NCBI RefSeq assembly: GCF_023101765.2
Contig: NC_064234.1
Location: 6,572,001-6,636,000 of the forward strand
Direction of reading: 5' to 3'
Length of the DNA: 64,000 bases
DNA from: Spodoptera frugiperda
Taxonomy: Eukaryota > Arthropoda > Insecta > Lepidoptera > Noctuidae
The notes beneath the pieces were generated by a model. The model had not been told where the DNA came from, did no database searches, and worked only from the letters and a program-made list of their open reading frames with translations. Below are positions 14,601 through 26,017 of this stretch, one piece after another; the stretch's first letter is position 1, and the number at the start of each line of letters is the position of its first letter. The translations under genes were made by a program, and so were the position numbers.

Positions 14601-15331
14601 CTTCTACGATCACTTGATTTCATTTTGAGAATGAGCAAAACACTTAGTATGGACAACACTACACATGGGATAAGTTTTATAAATACACTGTAAATCCAGA
14701 AGATTGCGGTCAGCAGCTCTTCGTTTTCAGTCATCACTATGGCGTACTCAGGCTCTTTACTCTCTGTGACGTTTAAAATCAGGTCTGTATCGTTAAGCGT
14801 TGTATTATCATATCCATGCTTTGAAGGAATGATTCGAATTTTCATAGCAAAATAAATAGGAAGACACAGTATTGGACACACAGCGTACGCCACAGCTATA
14901 GCTATATTAGTGTTCTTCTTGTTACATAACGTTCTATTTTTTTGAGGGAACTTTATTGCTATGAACCTCCAGACAGCGAGCGTGATCGTCAACCAAATAG
15001 ATATCGTATGAAAGGTTTGGCTGAATATGGAGTGAAAATATACATAAACAGCCCACGCATACGAATTTCGATTGAGTTCTGCACATATATCTGTATATAC
15101 GTGGAGCGCCAGGGGAATGTAGTCGATCATGACGAGCAAGTCGGCGACTGCCAGTCCGGTCAGGATGGAATTCGTCGATGAGATCATTTCTTTTCTACTG
15201 AGCACGGCAATGTTTACAGAATTGGCTGCGCTACCCAAGAGGCAGATAAGCAGTGCTATGTACCCATGGACTCGAACATAAGCTCGTTGGAATACCGGCC
15301 CCTCCGGTATGCAATAGGCCACGTCGTCCAT
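2505..15331 (-). CDS. Myosuppressin-receptor/DMSR-like neuropeptide GPCR (3 coding exons, 373 aa)
   Basis: Seven-transmembrane receptor for an RFamide-type neuropeptide, acting at the plasma membrane through G proteins. Coding exons join in phase: 15331-14561 (TM1-TM5, aa 1-257), 13549-13357 (loop 3 and TM6, aa 258-321) and 2662-2505 (TM7 and tail, aa 322-373, stop TAG). Family marks: TM1 ends in NSVNIAVLSRKEM; TM2 has LTGLAVADLL; TM3 ends in AVWRF (aa 121-123) where most class A receptors have DRY, as in myosuppressin and sex-peptide receptors; RTTRMLVALL opens TM6; SAVNFVLYCSMSRQFRSTF is TM7 and the start of the tail. Extracellular loop 2 carries NTT, NDT and NVT glycosylation sites. Loop 3 has seven glycines in a row (aa 271-277). 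The ATG at 15331 is the first in-frame one, but the frame stays open up to the splice acceptor at 15409-15410, so an upstream exon could add residues. The ligand cannot be read from sequence. Confidence 0.9.
2833..2914. repeat. Nested hairpin, 82 bp
   Basis: The outer arms are exact 12-bp inverted repeats (CACTTACTTTGA at 2833-2844 and its complement at 2903-2914). Inside them lie a second pair of 17-bp arms (2852-2868 and 2871-2887, one mismatch) separated by 2 bases. The hairpin directly abuts the SINE body. It could be a tiny fold-back element or part of that SINE's 5' region. Confidence 0.6.
2912..3231 (+). mobile_element. Lepidopteran SINE with poly(A) tail
   Basis: A GC-rich non-coding body (contains GAATGGGCCGGCTCGACCGG, later CCGGCAACGCACTTGTAACG and CTCTGGTGTTTC) is followed by an 18-A tail at 3214-3231. 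I recognise this body as a widely dispersed moth/butterfly SINE-like retroposon. I could not find a convincing target-site duplication, so the 5' limit is approximate. It sits in the GPCR intron in antisense to the gene. Confidence 0.8.
4603..4808 (+). mobile_element. LINE/retroposon 3' tail fragment
   Basis: Starts with GCGACCCGCCACAGCTTCGC and continues through CCGCATCAAAATCCGTTGCG to GCGACTTTGTTTTATACTAT. This is a familiar lepidopteran dispersed 3'-untranslated repeat of non-LTR type. There is no coding part. Family assignment is from memory of the consensus, not a search. Confidence 0.6.
6410..6534 (+). mobile_element. Decayed SINE 3' fragment
   Basis: Resembles the last about 120 bases of the SINE at 2912-3231 (CTCCTCTGGTGTT, then a diverged GCCGATTACTTATTAGATATT block and CATCCCATAAAAAAA). 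Many substitutions mark it as an older insertion. Confidence 0.55.
8778..8876. mobile_element. Fold-back element copy 1 (right arm truncated)
   Basis: AGTATGAGTTTGCTGTACGT, then GAGAGCGCGTTCAGCGCTCTGATTGG, then the inverted CCAATCAGAGC and GAACGC. It matches the more complete copy at 22879-23015. The outer part of the right arm is missing here. Confidence 0.65.
11532..11957. mobile_element. GC-rich Harbinger-type MITE, 426 bp, TAA target sites
   Basis: Bounded by TAA on both sides (11529-11531 and 11958-11960). The left end GGCCGGGACTCCACCAAAGC pairs with the right end, whose complement reads GGCCAGGACTCCACCAAAGC (19 of 20). A 3-bp TAA duplication with GG-starting ends fits the PIF/Harbinger superfamily. 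The left terminal block is repeated inside (GGGACTCCACCAAAGC again near 11608), followed each time by GATGTGTGCGGTGTGCTGTG. The interior is far more GC- and CpG-rich than the flanks, with many CATCTC and GGAGA motifs. No transposase is present. The short ORFs over it are artefacts. Confidence 0.75.
13357..13549 (-). CDS. GPCR exon 2: third intracellular loop and TM6
   Basis: 193 nt, entered in phase 0 after acceptor TTTGTGCAG (AG at 13550-13551) and left after one base at donor GTGAGT (13356-13351). It encodes a basic/acidic linker, a run of seven glycines, RTDRTTRMLV and the TM6 helix with ELPQAIFG. The GCC/CCG triplet repeat behind the glycines is a likely length polymorphism. Confidence 0.9.
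13762..14051 (-). mobile_element. tRNA-derived SINE with 14-bp target-site duplication
   Basis: Flanked by an exact 14-bp repeat TAAACCAACTTTAC (13748-13761 and 14052-14065). Read on the minus strand the head resembles a tRNA gene: GGCCGAGTGGTTGCAAGTGC (A-box side), then GGTTCGATTCCCGGG (B box). A unique body and a short ATGT-repeat tail (13762-13775) follow. It lies in GPCR intron 1 in the same orientation as the gene. The exact duplication suggests a fairly recent insertion. Confidence 0.85.
14561..15331 (-). CDS. GPCR exon 1 coding part: N-terminus to TM5
   Basis: 257 codons from ATG 15331 to the donor GTACGT (14560-14555). It encodes TM1-TM5 and the start of loop 3 (RRRQKLLKKSAITSNE). 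The ORF runs on beyond the donor, but those residues are intronic. The upstream GTG at 15373 in the same frame is not a likely eukaryotic start. Confidence 0.9.
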
Positions 15332-15408
15332 ACTCGACTCCTTCACGTTCCAATTTTGGTATGTGTCAGGCACAGATTCTTGTACTATCTGTGAACCACG
15401 TGCATTGT
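15332..15408 (-). other. GPCR 5' UTR or N-terminal extension with splice acceptor
   Basis: The minus strand has a pyrimidine-rich TTTTCTTTGCAG ending at 15409, then 77 bases up to the first in-frame ATG. The receptor frame has no stop in these 77 bases. An upstream exon must therefore exist, and it could be purely untranslated or add an extracellular N-terminus. Confidence 0.7.
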
Positions 15409-15410
15409 CT

Positions 15411-18400
15411 GCAAAGAAAAGAAAGGTTGGACGTCATTTATAATACTTACTCCAGGACAACAAACACGACGTGGCATACATTCAGGAAATCTAATACAAA
15501 ACCTTGGGAAACCGCTGTCACTCAAAAAAATATATATCAGCGCCAGTAATAAAGAAAAAATACAATCTAGGTACAAGGTTTTCCGGACGATTGTATGTCA
15601 TTCGAATGTTGTTTGGTTATTTATGTCCATGCCTGCAGCGGCTGGCTAATGGAATAATCATAAATAAAGGAACGCGCCGCATTCAGCGATGGCGCCACTT
15701 TCTCCGATTATACAAACTCTGAAGGAGGAAGGAGGACGTATTTACTTCCCTAAACAATAAGTGGCTCAGAATTTCGGACCAACTTGTAAAGTACTATAAA
15801 CTACTTTGGTAAGCAAACTACTCGATCTTGCTTTGAGTTTAAAGTCGTTGAATTTTATGGTCGTATTTGCTTGCTCTCAAAGTTTCTGTGGTAATTTGGA
15901 AAATTCGATTTTGTATGGAATCTATTGTAAGAAATTGAAACTCTAAAACAATAAGTTATTTATGTTCAAAGTTGTTTGGAAATGGAAAGTCATTTTTCAG
16001 GAGTAAAGTTATTTAGCAACATCAGTCAATGACAGGAGAACAGAGTAACTAACTATAACCACCAATTATGGCTTTGCCACCACGACCCAATGTCTATTAA
16101 AAATTAAACCTACATACACAAAATAATGACCTATCAACAAACACATGTACAAGTAATCGAGCGTAATGTAACACAACACTGGTGACTATTAAAGCCTAAC
16201 AACCAACAATGTACTTACGATATCCACATAAATATGTATGAACTTCTCTCTCACTAAACAAACCATAATCCAGCCACTCTGGGGGAACTTACCGAGTCGG
16301 TAACATTGAATACACACAACTTACATTGTACTGAAGGTTCTATCATGTTTATTTATTAGTTCAGGCATGGATATTTGAGGTAAATGGCATCTTTCTAAAT
16401 TGACTTTTTACTTTTCTAAATAACTTTTAACATAAAATAATGTTCCTCTTGTAGGCTGCGGATCATTAAGCTGTAGTATTAAGTCGTAATTTCTGATAAG
16501 GAGTTTAAGAAAATTAAAATAACAAAAAGCATAGCATTTATCTCAAATAGACAAAACCTTGCATCTAAAAACTCATTATGAACAAAAATAAATGTAACTG
16601 TAAGAACTTCTTGGATAAACCTAAACTATTGTCTAATAAACCTAGACAAAAGTCTAATCAATAATCAACTTTAAAACGAATGTTTTAAACGCAAGTCCAA
16701 ATCAATCCCTCGTGATCTACATTCACATAGGCAACCACATCAAACCAAGTTCTACATTACCAATAATCGAGTTAGTTAATTTATAATCAATACTAAGTAG
16801 TAGAGTATCACTCGCAACCCAAGTTATCTTAGAAGGCTTAGCGACAAACTTTGTTTATTGAGTAATCCTGAGTGCCTAAACTAGTTTAGTACGTGCTCCC
16901 TGCTGATGTCGAGAGGTTTTCTACAAGTTTCCAAGACACACTACTTCAGAATACTGACAATTAAACGTAGTGTTCTTGTAATGAGGTGATTATCTAGTAG
17001 TTGTTCCTTGCTAGTTACTGAAATACATCTGGATAGTCTAAAAGAAGATTAATGTTCTTTCTTAGTATAATTAATCGAATATATTTACATTGTTAACAGA
17101 ATATTTGATCGTCTCGATGTTCGAGTGATCACAAGTGAAATATCTTATCAGTATTTTCGAAAGAAATAAGATTGTAATTTCGAGGAAAAATACTTTAATT
17201 AAATTCTTTATCCTGGGATTTCAAAAGATCTAATTAATTTGTTAAACGCTTTAACACAATCAATTATTAAGAGTATTTTTAAAATTAATTTTGTTTGAAA
17301 ACCAACAATCGTCCATGGTTTATAATTTCCAAGAACGAGTCCTTATGGAGCGTGAGGGCTACGTTTTAATGTAATTTTATATAAAAAAACCTCTTTGTGA
17401 AACAATCCCATTTGGAATTTCTTTAGCGGCATTTATACGAGTGTTTACAAGACAAGTACTCTCAATTTACCAGTACCTTCTGTGGTTGGAGTAATTTAAT
17501 TAACTCCACCTGCGTTTCTTGACTACAAACTGTTCCTGTGATAAATATAGACGCTTTCCAAGCGACTTCTACAAGTAACTTAAGTATCAGTAATATGTTA
17601 GAAGGAAATACCAGCAGGTTTATAACATGTATCTTGATAGCCTACGTCATTTCCACTCATTTGATCTCGCGACCCTTGAGTCGTCAAAGTTGTGTGATGT
17701 CTCTATCAAAGAACTCCGAGAAGTGGTCGTACAAAGAGTGATAGTTCCAAACATAAATAAATCTAGCGCTTTGTCTTCTCAACGGGAAACTTTGCCCCCT
17801 ATTCCGACGTGTGTCGGCGTAAAAAATAGTCACTATTACCATCAATATAGTGGACAATCGGGCCGGGTTTGATGGCGGCTAATGATGCAGAGCGAAACAC
17901 CGTTTGTTAGCGCAGGATTACGTCTTGGAAATTCGTGTTTTGGGTTCACTTTTTTAGATCCGATCAAGTATAGTAACACGTCAATTAAAGACATTGAATT
18001 GGAGTTGTGTCAGAAATCTTTTATAGCATAAACCTTTCCCGTGTTTCGCGTATAGGTACCACTGACTTAAATATTGAACAATGTGATAAACGTGAAAAGG
18101 TAGCAAAATGTAGATCAACATGATGGCAATACGGTTTGTTAACTAAAGTAAGTACTTAAGGAAAATAAAGGAAACTTTGTTCCCGACCTCAAAGATGTGG
18201 AATGCAGAGTTTATCCTAACCCACACAGGTGCGCAACACTTTAAGCACTACCTAAGTAAATCATACAACTTTACTTCATCAGTTTACTGAAAGAAAACAT
18301 ATAGACATAATTGACACAACACACAAATACTGTTTAAATAAAATGGAATATATTGTCCTGACAGAATCAAAATTCAATTCAATTCAACCGATGGCTGTAT

Positions 18401-21400
18401 TGAATTGACTTTTTTTGTAAAACAGATTTATGAAGTTCCATGGAAATGTTATTCTATACGAATGCCAAGAAATTATCATAAAATATACGGTGACCAAAAG
18501 TAATGCCATATTAAATACCCATGAGCCACATTGACTTGACTTAACCTTGACTTTCGGATGCTGTGGAGAAAAACACGCCGTTTCAAACGTAGCCACGAAT
18601 AACTGTATTTTCCGTCATTCAGAATGCACAACTTTGTGACTGCCACAGCACAGAAACTTACTGGCGAAGTCTCTTTGAGAATATTATATTAACATCCCTT
18701 TACTTCTATCTACATCTGTAGAATTAAGTAATCTACTTTATACAAATGAACAAAAAAGTGTAATGGAATAACCCCCTAAGGAAATTGATGTTGTTTAATA
18801 AGCATCAGACGATATTTATGACCGAGGCGTTTAGAGCTACGATATTAGCTTTTGCCCATGAATTCATAATCGTATCCATTTTGGTGTTAATAAAATCTAA
18901 GTCTATTAACGTTCGGAATGTTTCTTGGTCGTAAACTAACATGTTTACAAAATTACCCGGACAACAGCGCTGGTTTTGCGTGCTCCAGTCCACATGAAAC
19001 GAAATGCATGATTTAGGTTGACAAGTCTCAATAAAGAACAATCCTAAATATGTCAATAAAGGAAAAGGTAAAAGATTCTAGAAACAATATAGGTAAAAGT
19101 GTTACGATATTTTATAAAAGATACCTGCGAAGGTTGAACTTTCTCCTTGCTAATGGAAAGCATTTATATTTTACTAAGAAAGTCAGGAAGACTTTTATAA
19201 ATGTGATAGTTTTTTTCTTTATTAATTGCTCCACAGTAATTTTATTACAAATTGCTTGTGAATAAATATCTTTTGTGGCTAGATAATTAAATATTGAATG
19301 AAAATGCTTCACATAATTATTCTAGATAGATGTAAAAATTGTGTTCTATCCTCATTACGTGTTTGGCTGGAGGCTACATTTTCTAATAAATTGAATTCTC
19401 TATACTGTATGCTACGGTATAATTATGTAGGTACAAATGTTTATTCAATCTGACTACAACTTGGAATAGATATACATTAGAGAAGTAACATGAAACTGTT
19501 TAGAGGTATTTAATCATTTCCTTTGCGAACTTTCAAAGAAATTTCACTTTAAACTGAATACAGGAAGTAAGAATACATTAGTTAACGAACATTTATATAA
19601 TTTACAAAGAAATGCTTTGAAGAAAATTACCTTTCATAATAAAAAAAAATCCCGCATAACAAATTAACAATAGACGAGCCTAATGATATTGAAATCGGCA
19701 ATGATTCGGCAAAACGTTTTGTATTGATTTCAAGAGTTTACCAACAAATGGTTCGCTGAACCGTAACTCTTCGGAAGAACAATTTGTAGAAGAATGTTTT
19801 CTTAAAACAATTTTCAAAAGGTTTGTGATGAGGGTTTCCTTGGAATTCCACTCTTGTTCCCTGTACCCAGCCCCATAGGTACATCAGTGGACATATAGTT
19901 ACGTTAGTTAACCACTTCTTGATTAGTGCGGCTAGCCTCCGTGGAATTCACAATAAGCAGACATTTTAGATACCCTAGATAGTTGGAACCTAATTTAATT
20001 CTATCAAAATATTTTATTATTAATCGGTAATTTGGAAACTTTTTAAGATATACCTTTTAAAGTTTTTAATAGCGAGGCCATTTTGAAATCAATCAATCTA
20101 TTAAGTATCTCAAAAAGAATATAAAGTTCTTTGATTTGTTTAATTTAATTAAAAAAGTAACATTAAGTCAGAATCTTTTATCGAAAAGTTCTTTATATAT
20201 GTATTACATAAAGTTTTCCATACTTTGTATTGTTTAATGGAACATAACTTAATACAATAATGTGAATTAATTCGCTAAATATGTTCTGCGACCAAACTAT
20301 GAACCGAACAAACTTTTGCTCTACATAATAAATATCGAAGTTGGCGGACTACTTATAAATGAGTTAGCACTTTGTGAACGTCACAATTTCTAAAGCGTCC
20401 CAAAAAATGGAACAAGCAAATAAAAGTTAGAATAAGAGCAAAATTAATTCGTTCTTTATACGCACTCTCGTCGTAATTAACAATTTGACGTCTCTCTGTG
20501 TACGATAAAGGCAGGGAGAGGCTAAAGTTTAATTAATCCGTATTTCACCCTTATCTATACAGACATGTGGGCATAATCTGTCGAGACTCGCTATATAAAC
20601 AATTAACTGAGATTGAGCAGCCCTGTGCCCGCAGATGAGCATTTTGTTCTTGAATAAATAGATTTTTCAACTAGACAAAAGTAAAGTTTTCATATTGCCG
20701 GATATATATCATTGTCTGGCGGGGAATCGCGCTACAATGGGACTGTGGAATAACAAAGCAGTGAATCCTAAATAAATAAAAAGGAAAACATGAAATGATT
20801 GACTCCACATTGCTTGCCAAAAAATAACAAATCGAATTTGCTGAGAGCGTGCTGGCTTTTCCAGCCAGAATTTCACGTATGGATCTAGAGTTCCTGAGCT
20901 ACTTACTGACATAGGGAAAATTTAAAACGAAGACGTGCATACCTTTCTTGGTAGCCGCTTCACAAGTGCTCTGCATATTAATGCAAATGCGAATTTCCCT
21001 AAGATCGCAGCACCGCAGAGATTTTAATGTAACATTATATAAACTTCGCTACTTTAATGGAAATCTTACTTGCAGATGTACGTTATTATATTTTTTACAT
21101 ATTTCTAAAGAAAAGCTAGTTGAGAACAAATTGTTCACTCGGTAATAAGGAAAATGATGTTACCTCTTCCATGAAGCTAAAGTTTATTTTACACAAACAA
21201 AACATCGTAAAACTTGTTTATCCACTCACCAAACAGTCAGAAATTTAATTAAGTAAGTGTCTTTTAACTTTTAACAGCCAAGACAAGTTTAACTCTTGTT
21301 GTCATATCTAAAAGTGTGGCTTTACAACGTATCTGTAAACCAATTACTTTGTTCGTACATACAATTAACGATCACTTAGTCTATATAAATAATTGTTTTA

Positions 21401-22020
21401 ATTAGATCTAGTATATAAATTAGAGAGACAATAGGAATACTAAGCTGTAATTACTGCATTCTATTGGAAACGTTAATTATACCGGTCTGCTATTAAATAG
21501 CTGGTTTTCAATCAGTTGGCGAGTCCTGCCATCTGAATTCAATGGATTTATATTACTGGCCTTTGAATCCGCGCTGTTTTATTGTAACAGGACAAATTGA
21601 TAAATTAATAATACTTACCTACTGGTAAAACTCGAACACGATTCAAAATATAGAAACGCTAGAAGTAATATCTTACGAGGTGGTAGAAAAAGTGACCGTC
21701 GCCTCATATTCCTTGCGTATAATAGTTAAATTGTGTTTACCAAGTAACTTAACTGTTCTAAATTGAATTTACTTCACAACTAAGTTATATCGATAATACA
21801 CTATGAACCTAGTGTTGCACATAGAAGTCTTCTCGTTACAACTTTCAAACAAACGTCAACTGCAGTCAATAATTTTCAAGGGTTCTCGTAGCGAAGTAAC
21901 TATTGGAAAACAGTCCTTGGACGCAGTATACTTTATTGATCAGCACACGCAGCAACATACTTTATAATAAGAACAACTTAATCAAGCTCGTTTATACATT
22001 TTTGCTTCTAAAACAAAATT
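15411..22020. other. Non-coding region, no gene seen
   Basis: AT-rich DNA without supported exons on either strand. The ORFs in it are short and lack motifs. It is most simply part of a long 5' intron of the minus-strand GPCR or intergenic space. No transposon with clear ends was recognised. Confidence 0.5.
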
Positions 22021-22022
22021 CT

Positions 22023-22181
22023 AACTTAAAATTGAGTAGCGTTTGAGTATTCGTATACCAAACGCTACTCAATTTTAAGTTGTCCCTAAATATCGTGCTA
22101 TCTCTATCATTTTATAAAGAATTGATAGTGACAGAACTACATTTGAGAGCGTCTTAAAATTGAGTAGCGTTTGAGTATTCG
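22023..22181. repeat. Near-perfect hairpin plus direct repeat (MITE-like)
   Basis: Arms of at least 22 bp (22024-22045 and 22059-22080) are exact inverted repeats around a 13-base loop. The first arm and part of the loop, 29 bases in all (22025-22053), recur exactly as a direct repeat at 22153-22181. The unit begins CTTAAAATTGAGTAGCGTTT. The layout suggests a fold-back element with one arm duplicated, or two nested copies. Confidence 0.7.
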
Positions 22182-22878
22182 GGCACTAAAGTCTAAATTG
22201 AAATGGCAAATTTTTGCTGCACAAAAAATCTAAATAAATCATATTGAAAAAGTCAATTTAAAAGAGCTTAAAAATTACATTACCTAGGTGAAGTATCACA
22301 CTAGCCTTTAAAAAAAATTCGTGTACCGAAACAAGTATTAATTACCCGTCGGATTCGCGCGGGTGATAAATTAAATCACGTCACAGACAAAGATTCTGTT
22401 TCCCCTTTTTTACGAAGCTCAACCAAAAGCCATTATTAAAGTGGGTGTACGAACTAACCTTGAAATAAAAGGTCTTATTAGCTTCACTAATATGTATTAG
22501 GTAATTCACATGTATCTACCATAATCGTGATTATTAAAACTTCCACGACGCCGCCTCTGAGCACACTGCTCATGATGAAGAGTCCCTCAGTGACTCGAAA
22601 CTAGTTGAGTAATCGAGAAAAGCTCTATTAGTTTCGAGTCGTGTGAAAACCGTGACTTTAATTAATTTTTGACTATTATTATACCATAATCTTAACAACA
22701 TAGTACAGTAGCTATGTACGTATGATGCCGCGTTTTGACACATCCTACCCGTGAAATGGTAAAACTATTTTCATTTTCAACAAAGTTCATTTAGAAGGAA
22801 AGTTAAGCTAAGTTTGTTAATCACTCCTAAAGATTTCAAGGTGACGTGCGAGTTAAGTAATTATGTAGAGCCTGTACC

Positions 22879-23015
22879 CTTAGTACGAGTTTGCTTTACG
22901 TTGAACAAAAACGAAATGAGAGCGCGTTTGGCGCTTTGATTGGCCGGTGCGAATAAACCAACCAATCAGAGCGCCGAACGCGCTCTCGTTAAACGTAAAA
23001 CAAACTCGTACTAAG
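22879..23015. mobile_element. Fold-back element copy 2, 137 bp, CCAAT-bearing
   Basis: Almost wholly palindromic. The left arm starts CTTAGTACGAGTTTG and includes GAGAGCGCGTTTGGCGC and GATTGGC. The right arm is its complement, with CCAATCAGAGCGCC and CGCGCTCTCG, ending CAAACTCGTACTAAG. A diverged copy lies at 8778-8876. Each arm carries an ATTGG/CCAAT box facing the centre. No coding capacity. Confidence 0.75.
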
Positions 23016-25490
23016 CCCTCTGTATGGACTGTAAGTCCGTACTGATGTACCTCCGTAGCTCAGGCATTATCGTTATACGAGGTTAAATATATTTTTGTGT
23101 GTGCTAAGTATTGTTTCCATTTACGTGATTACACACAACAAATAGTACGAATATGAAATTAAGAAATGCCTATTTACTTTGCTACCTATTTTCTATCAAT
23201 ATTAATACTAAGTTAGAAAGCATGTTTACATAGCAGTAACTCTTCTAGCTTAGGCTGTCTCTATCAATGTCAGAATATGAATCTCTTATAAAAATAATAT
23301 ATTGTTCTATACTGCAAATGCGTGGCTACTCTCTAGAGCTTTTTGTAATAATTCTTTTACCTCAAGCTTTGTTTGTAGAAGCCTCTGTGGACATAATATT
23401 GTTATACAATTATCTGAGTAACTTCGTTGCCTCCGGTTAGTTCTGTTTACTGGTAAAAACAAGGGTTTTAATGTTTTTAATGTTTTACACAAGTCGGTAT
23501 AATTTGTTTACGAAGTATTGTAAATAAGAGATACACGAGTTTATACGAATCTTACCTATTTTGTTGCTGTTTGCTCCCATGTCTTAGCTAATATTGTGAA
23601 TACGAAATGTGTTTGTGTATTCGAAGAAGCAAACAATAAAACGTCGGATCGATTTTAATTAATTTAACCATACAAATTATATAATGAGTTTATAAAAGTT
23701 TTAACATCTTTTTTTAAAAATAAAACTTGAAAGGGGAAGAAAAAGTGTGTCGAATTACTATGTTATCACTCTTGAAATCTCGACTAGAAGCCAGTAACAT
23801 TCCTATGTTATGTTTAGTTAATCCATTCAAACTTTGAACCAAACCGTTACTAACTTTGAATGCATACAAACATAATATATGTAAACCAAGACTCAATATT
23901 CAGTACCTTTTATTTAAATCTAGTACTACTACATAGGTACTTAGTAGATTTCTAATTAATTATTTCTCCCAACTATATTACGGTTTCATCAGCGCTCCAG
24001 TAAAGAAAACAGTCTTAAACACTCATTCCTTCCGATACGAGTTACTGATCAAGTGAGATCGCTCTTTGCCACTGAAGTATGTTTGATGAACTTAATCAAA
24101 GTGCACTAGAACTGTGCGTAAACTCTACATGGTAGTTAATCAACAGGTTGCTAAGCAACGAGCTACGTAATAATAGCTTCCCTTGATTATACAAGCAAAA
24201 TAACCAATATTTATCAGTGAATAAACCATGAAATTGTGTGCCTCCCAGTGCTTGTAACAAAAGCAAAATTTACCGGCTTCCAACCGAAAGGGTTGTATTT
24301 TTTACAAGTTAAAACAAAATATAAATATTTAATAAGCAGCTCCGCCCTTTGAACAATTCAATCAACTTCAACATTCAGGTATCTACTTAATAATGGCTGG
24401 TAATCTCTAGAGTAGCTTTGATTAAAGTGTAGCTACAGCTAAATGTTTTGTAGTAAATAATAGTATTACTTCAAGGATCTTTTTAGGATTACATCTTTAC
24501 CACGGTACGGATTGTAACAAGTCGAGCAATTCAATTGCTACCAAACTTTAAACTTCATACACTCTAGGCTCATCAATAATTCGTCTTGGAAAGATTAAAA
24601 TCAATCCAAGCGTTTCGTTAACTCGAATACAGTACCCAAATCCCATTAGTCGAGTCTTAGGTTTATTCATTCAACTAGCCAATCTCATTTAAGTAGTCTT
24701 TACTTTTCCTATGGGGAACATTAGGTGCGGTAATGTTATGTATATTAGGAAACTAGAGAAAGTAATTAAACGAAGAAAATATATGGATAGGGCGTGTGAC
24801 CTAAGTCAGAAAAAACGCAACTAAAGGCAATCCACTATCCCTCCCTTTCTGAAACTTGTGGTTTAATTCCAGTCAGCACTCGGTTTACTGGCCCTGGTGG
24901 ACCCAGCATTCTAGATCCCGGATATAAAAGTATATACGGAATCTGATATATTGGATCATTCATGTTCATGTATCTCATGAATGAAATACAGGCACTTTAT
25001 ATTGGCAGGTCACCTTTGAAAATAATCCCTATGTATACTGTTTCTTAAAGGCTAGGGGTATCTACACATTTTAAATGAAAAATGTGTTTCTTGCCAATTA
25101 TGAATCTTATACTTACCTAGGCAAAAAGGAATAAAGTTCATTGTCATACAACGGACATTATTCAAGACTTCAATACAATACTCATATAATTTGTCTGTCA
25201 TGCGAATCCCAGACCCTTTGCAGTCAAAATTTCCACTCAATTAATCAGTCTTTGATGCATACAATTCCAGTTAAAAATAATATCATAAAGTCGGTACCTA
25301 TGTAAATATGTACTTACTTCGTTAAGCTCAATTTACGATGAAAGTTTTTTATTCATTTGTTACAAAGAATATAATTTATCGCACCAGATAATAAATACCA
25401 TCTTTTATAAATAAAACATACCTAAGCTTCAAATTTTGTTGAAATTTCGTTCTTAAAAAGCAATAAATTTAAAAACAATTCGGTTTTGAG
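23016..25490. other. Non-coding region, nothing recognised
   Basis: AT-rich sequence with short, motif-free ORFs on both strands. No repeat with defined ends was seen. Confidence 0.5.
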
Positions 25491-25494
25491 TGAG

Positions 25495-25620
25495 CCTCGT
25501 AGCAAAGTGATATTATAATGGATGGCTCAAGTTTTGAGTCTCCAGTCTCCTTGCTACAGTTGATGTTACCGAGAGGTTTGGAGGTTCAAATCCTACAGGG
25601 AGTAAAAGCGTATTCAGATC
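25495..25620 (+). repeat. Possible tRNA-derived SINE remnant
   Basis: Contains GGAGGTTCAAATCCTACAGG, which resembles a tRNA B box and acceptor stem, after GAGCCTCGTAGC and a direct repeat of TTTTGAGT. No matching A box or cloverleaf could be drawn, so it is at best a decayed element. Confidence 0.25.
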
Positions 25621-25729
25621 GACAGATATTATTTAGCCATTGATCATTTACTTATAAGGCACTTCTTCTCTTCTCTGTCGTTTCGCTCTTGGTAAAGCGG
25701 TCGTGGTAATATTAAGGCGGCCGTATTTG

Positions 25730-25888
25730 TATTGGAGGTGGATGCTACTTTCCTCAAGATGTCCCGCCATCTCTCCATATTATGGACTGTTTGTCGCCGA
25801 TACAGGATTTCCCGTAGCCTATTTGATTTGATCAGTCCAGCGCATTGGTGATCTGCCTCGTGATCTGGTTCCCACTACTTCCCCTGCA
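25730..25888 (-). pseudogene. Decayed non-LTR retrotransposon, reverse-transcriptase C-terminal tail
   Basis: Minus-strand translation starts with GEVVGTRSRGRSPMRWTDQI, followed by an in-frame stop. In another frame the next bases read LREILYRRQTVHNMERWRDI. An RGRP-R-W-D-I block followed by R-W-R near the end is typical of the C-terminus of LINE endonuclease/reverse-transcriptase proteins. Stops and a frame change show that it is dead. Confidence 0.55.
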
Positions 25889-26017
25889 TTATAAGGCACA
25901 CCATTGCGATAATCCAAGAGTGACTTTGTAAAGAATCATTCTCCTTGTTTAGCATTGTACGACTCAATTATATTATATACACAGTCCACGTGGGTATCGC
26001 TCTGTATCAGTCGAGCC

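Noticed and set aside
15329..15373. GTG start at 15373 for the receptor
   Set aside because: Not a normal start in animals; the in-frame ATG at 15331 or an upstream exon is more likely.
14287..15722. Several plus-strand ORFs over the GPCR exon
   Set aside because: Shadows of the minus-strand receptor, without motifs of their own.
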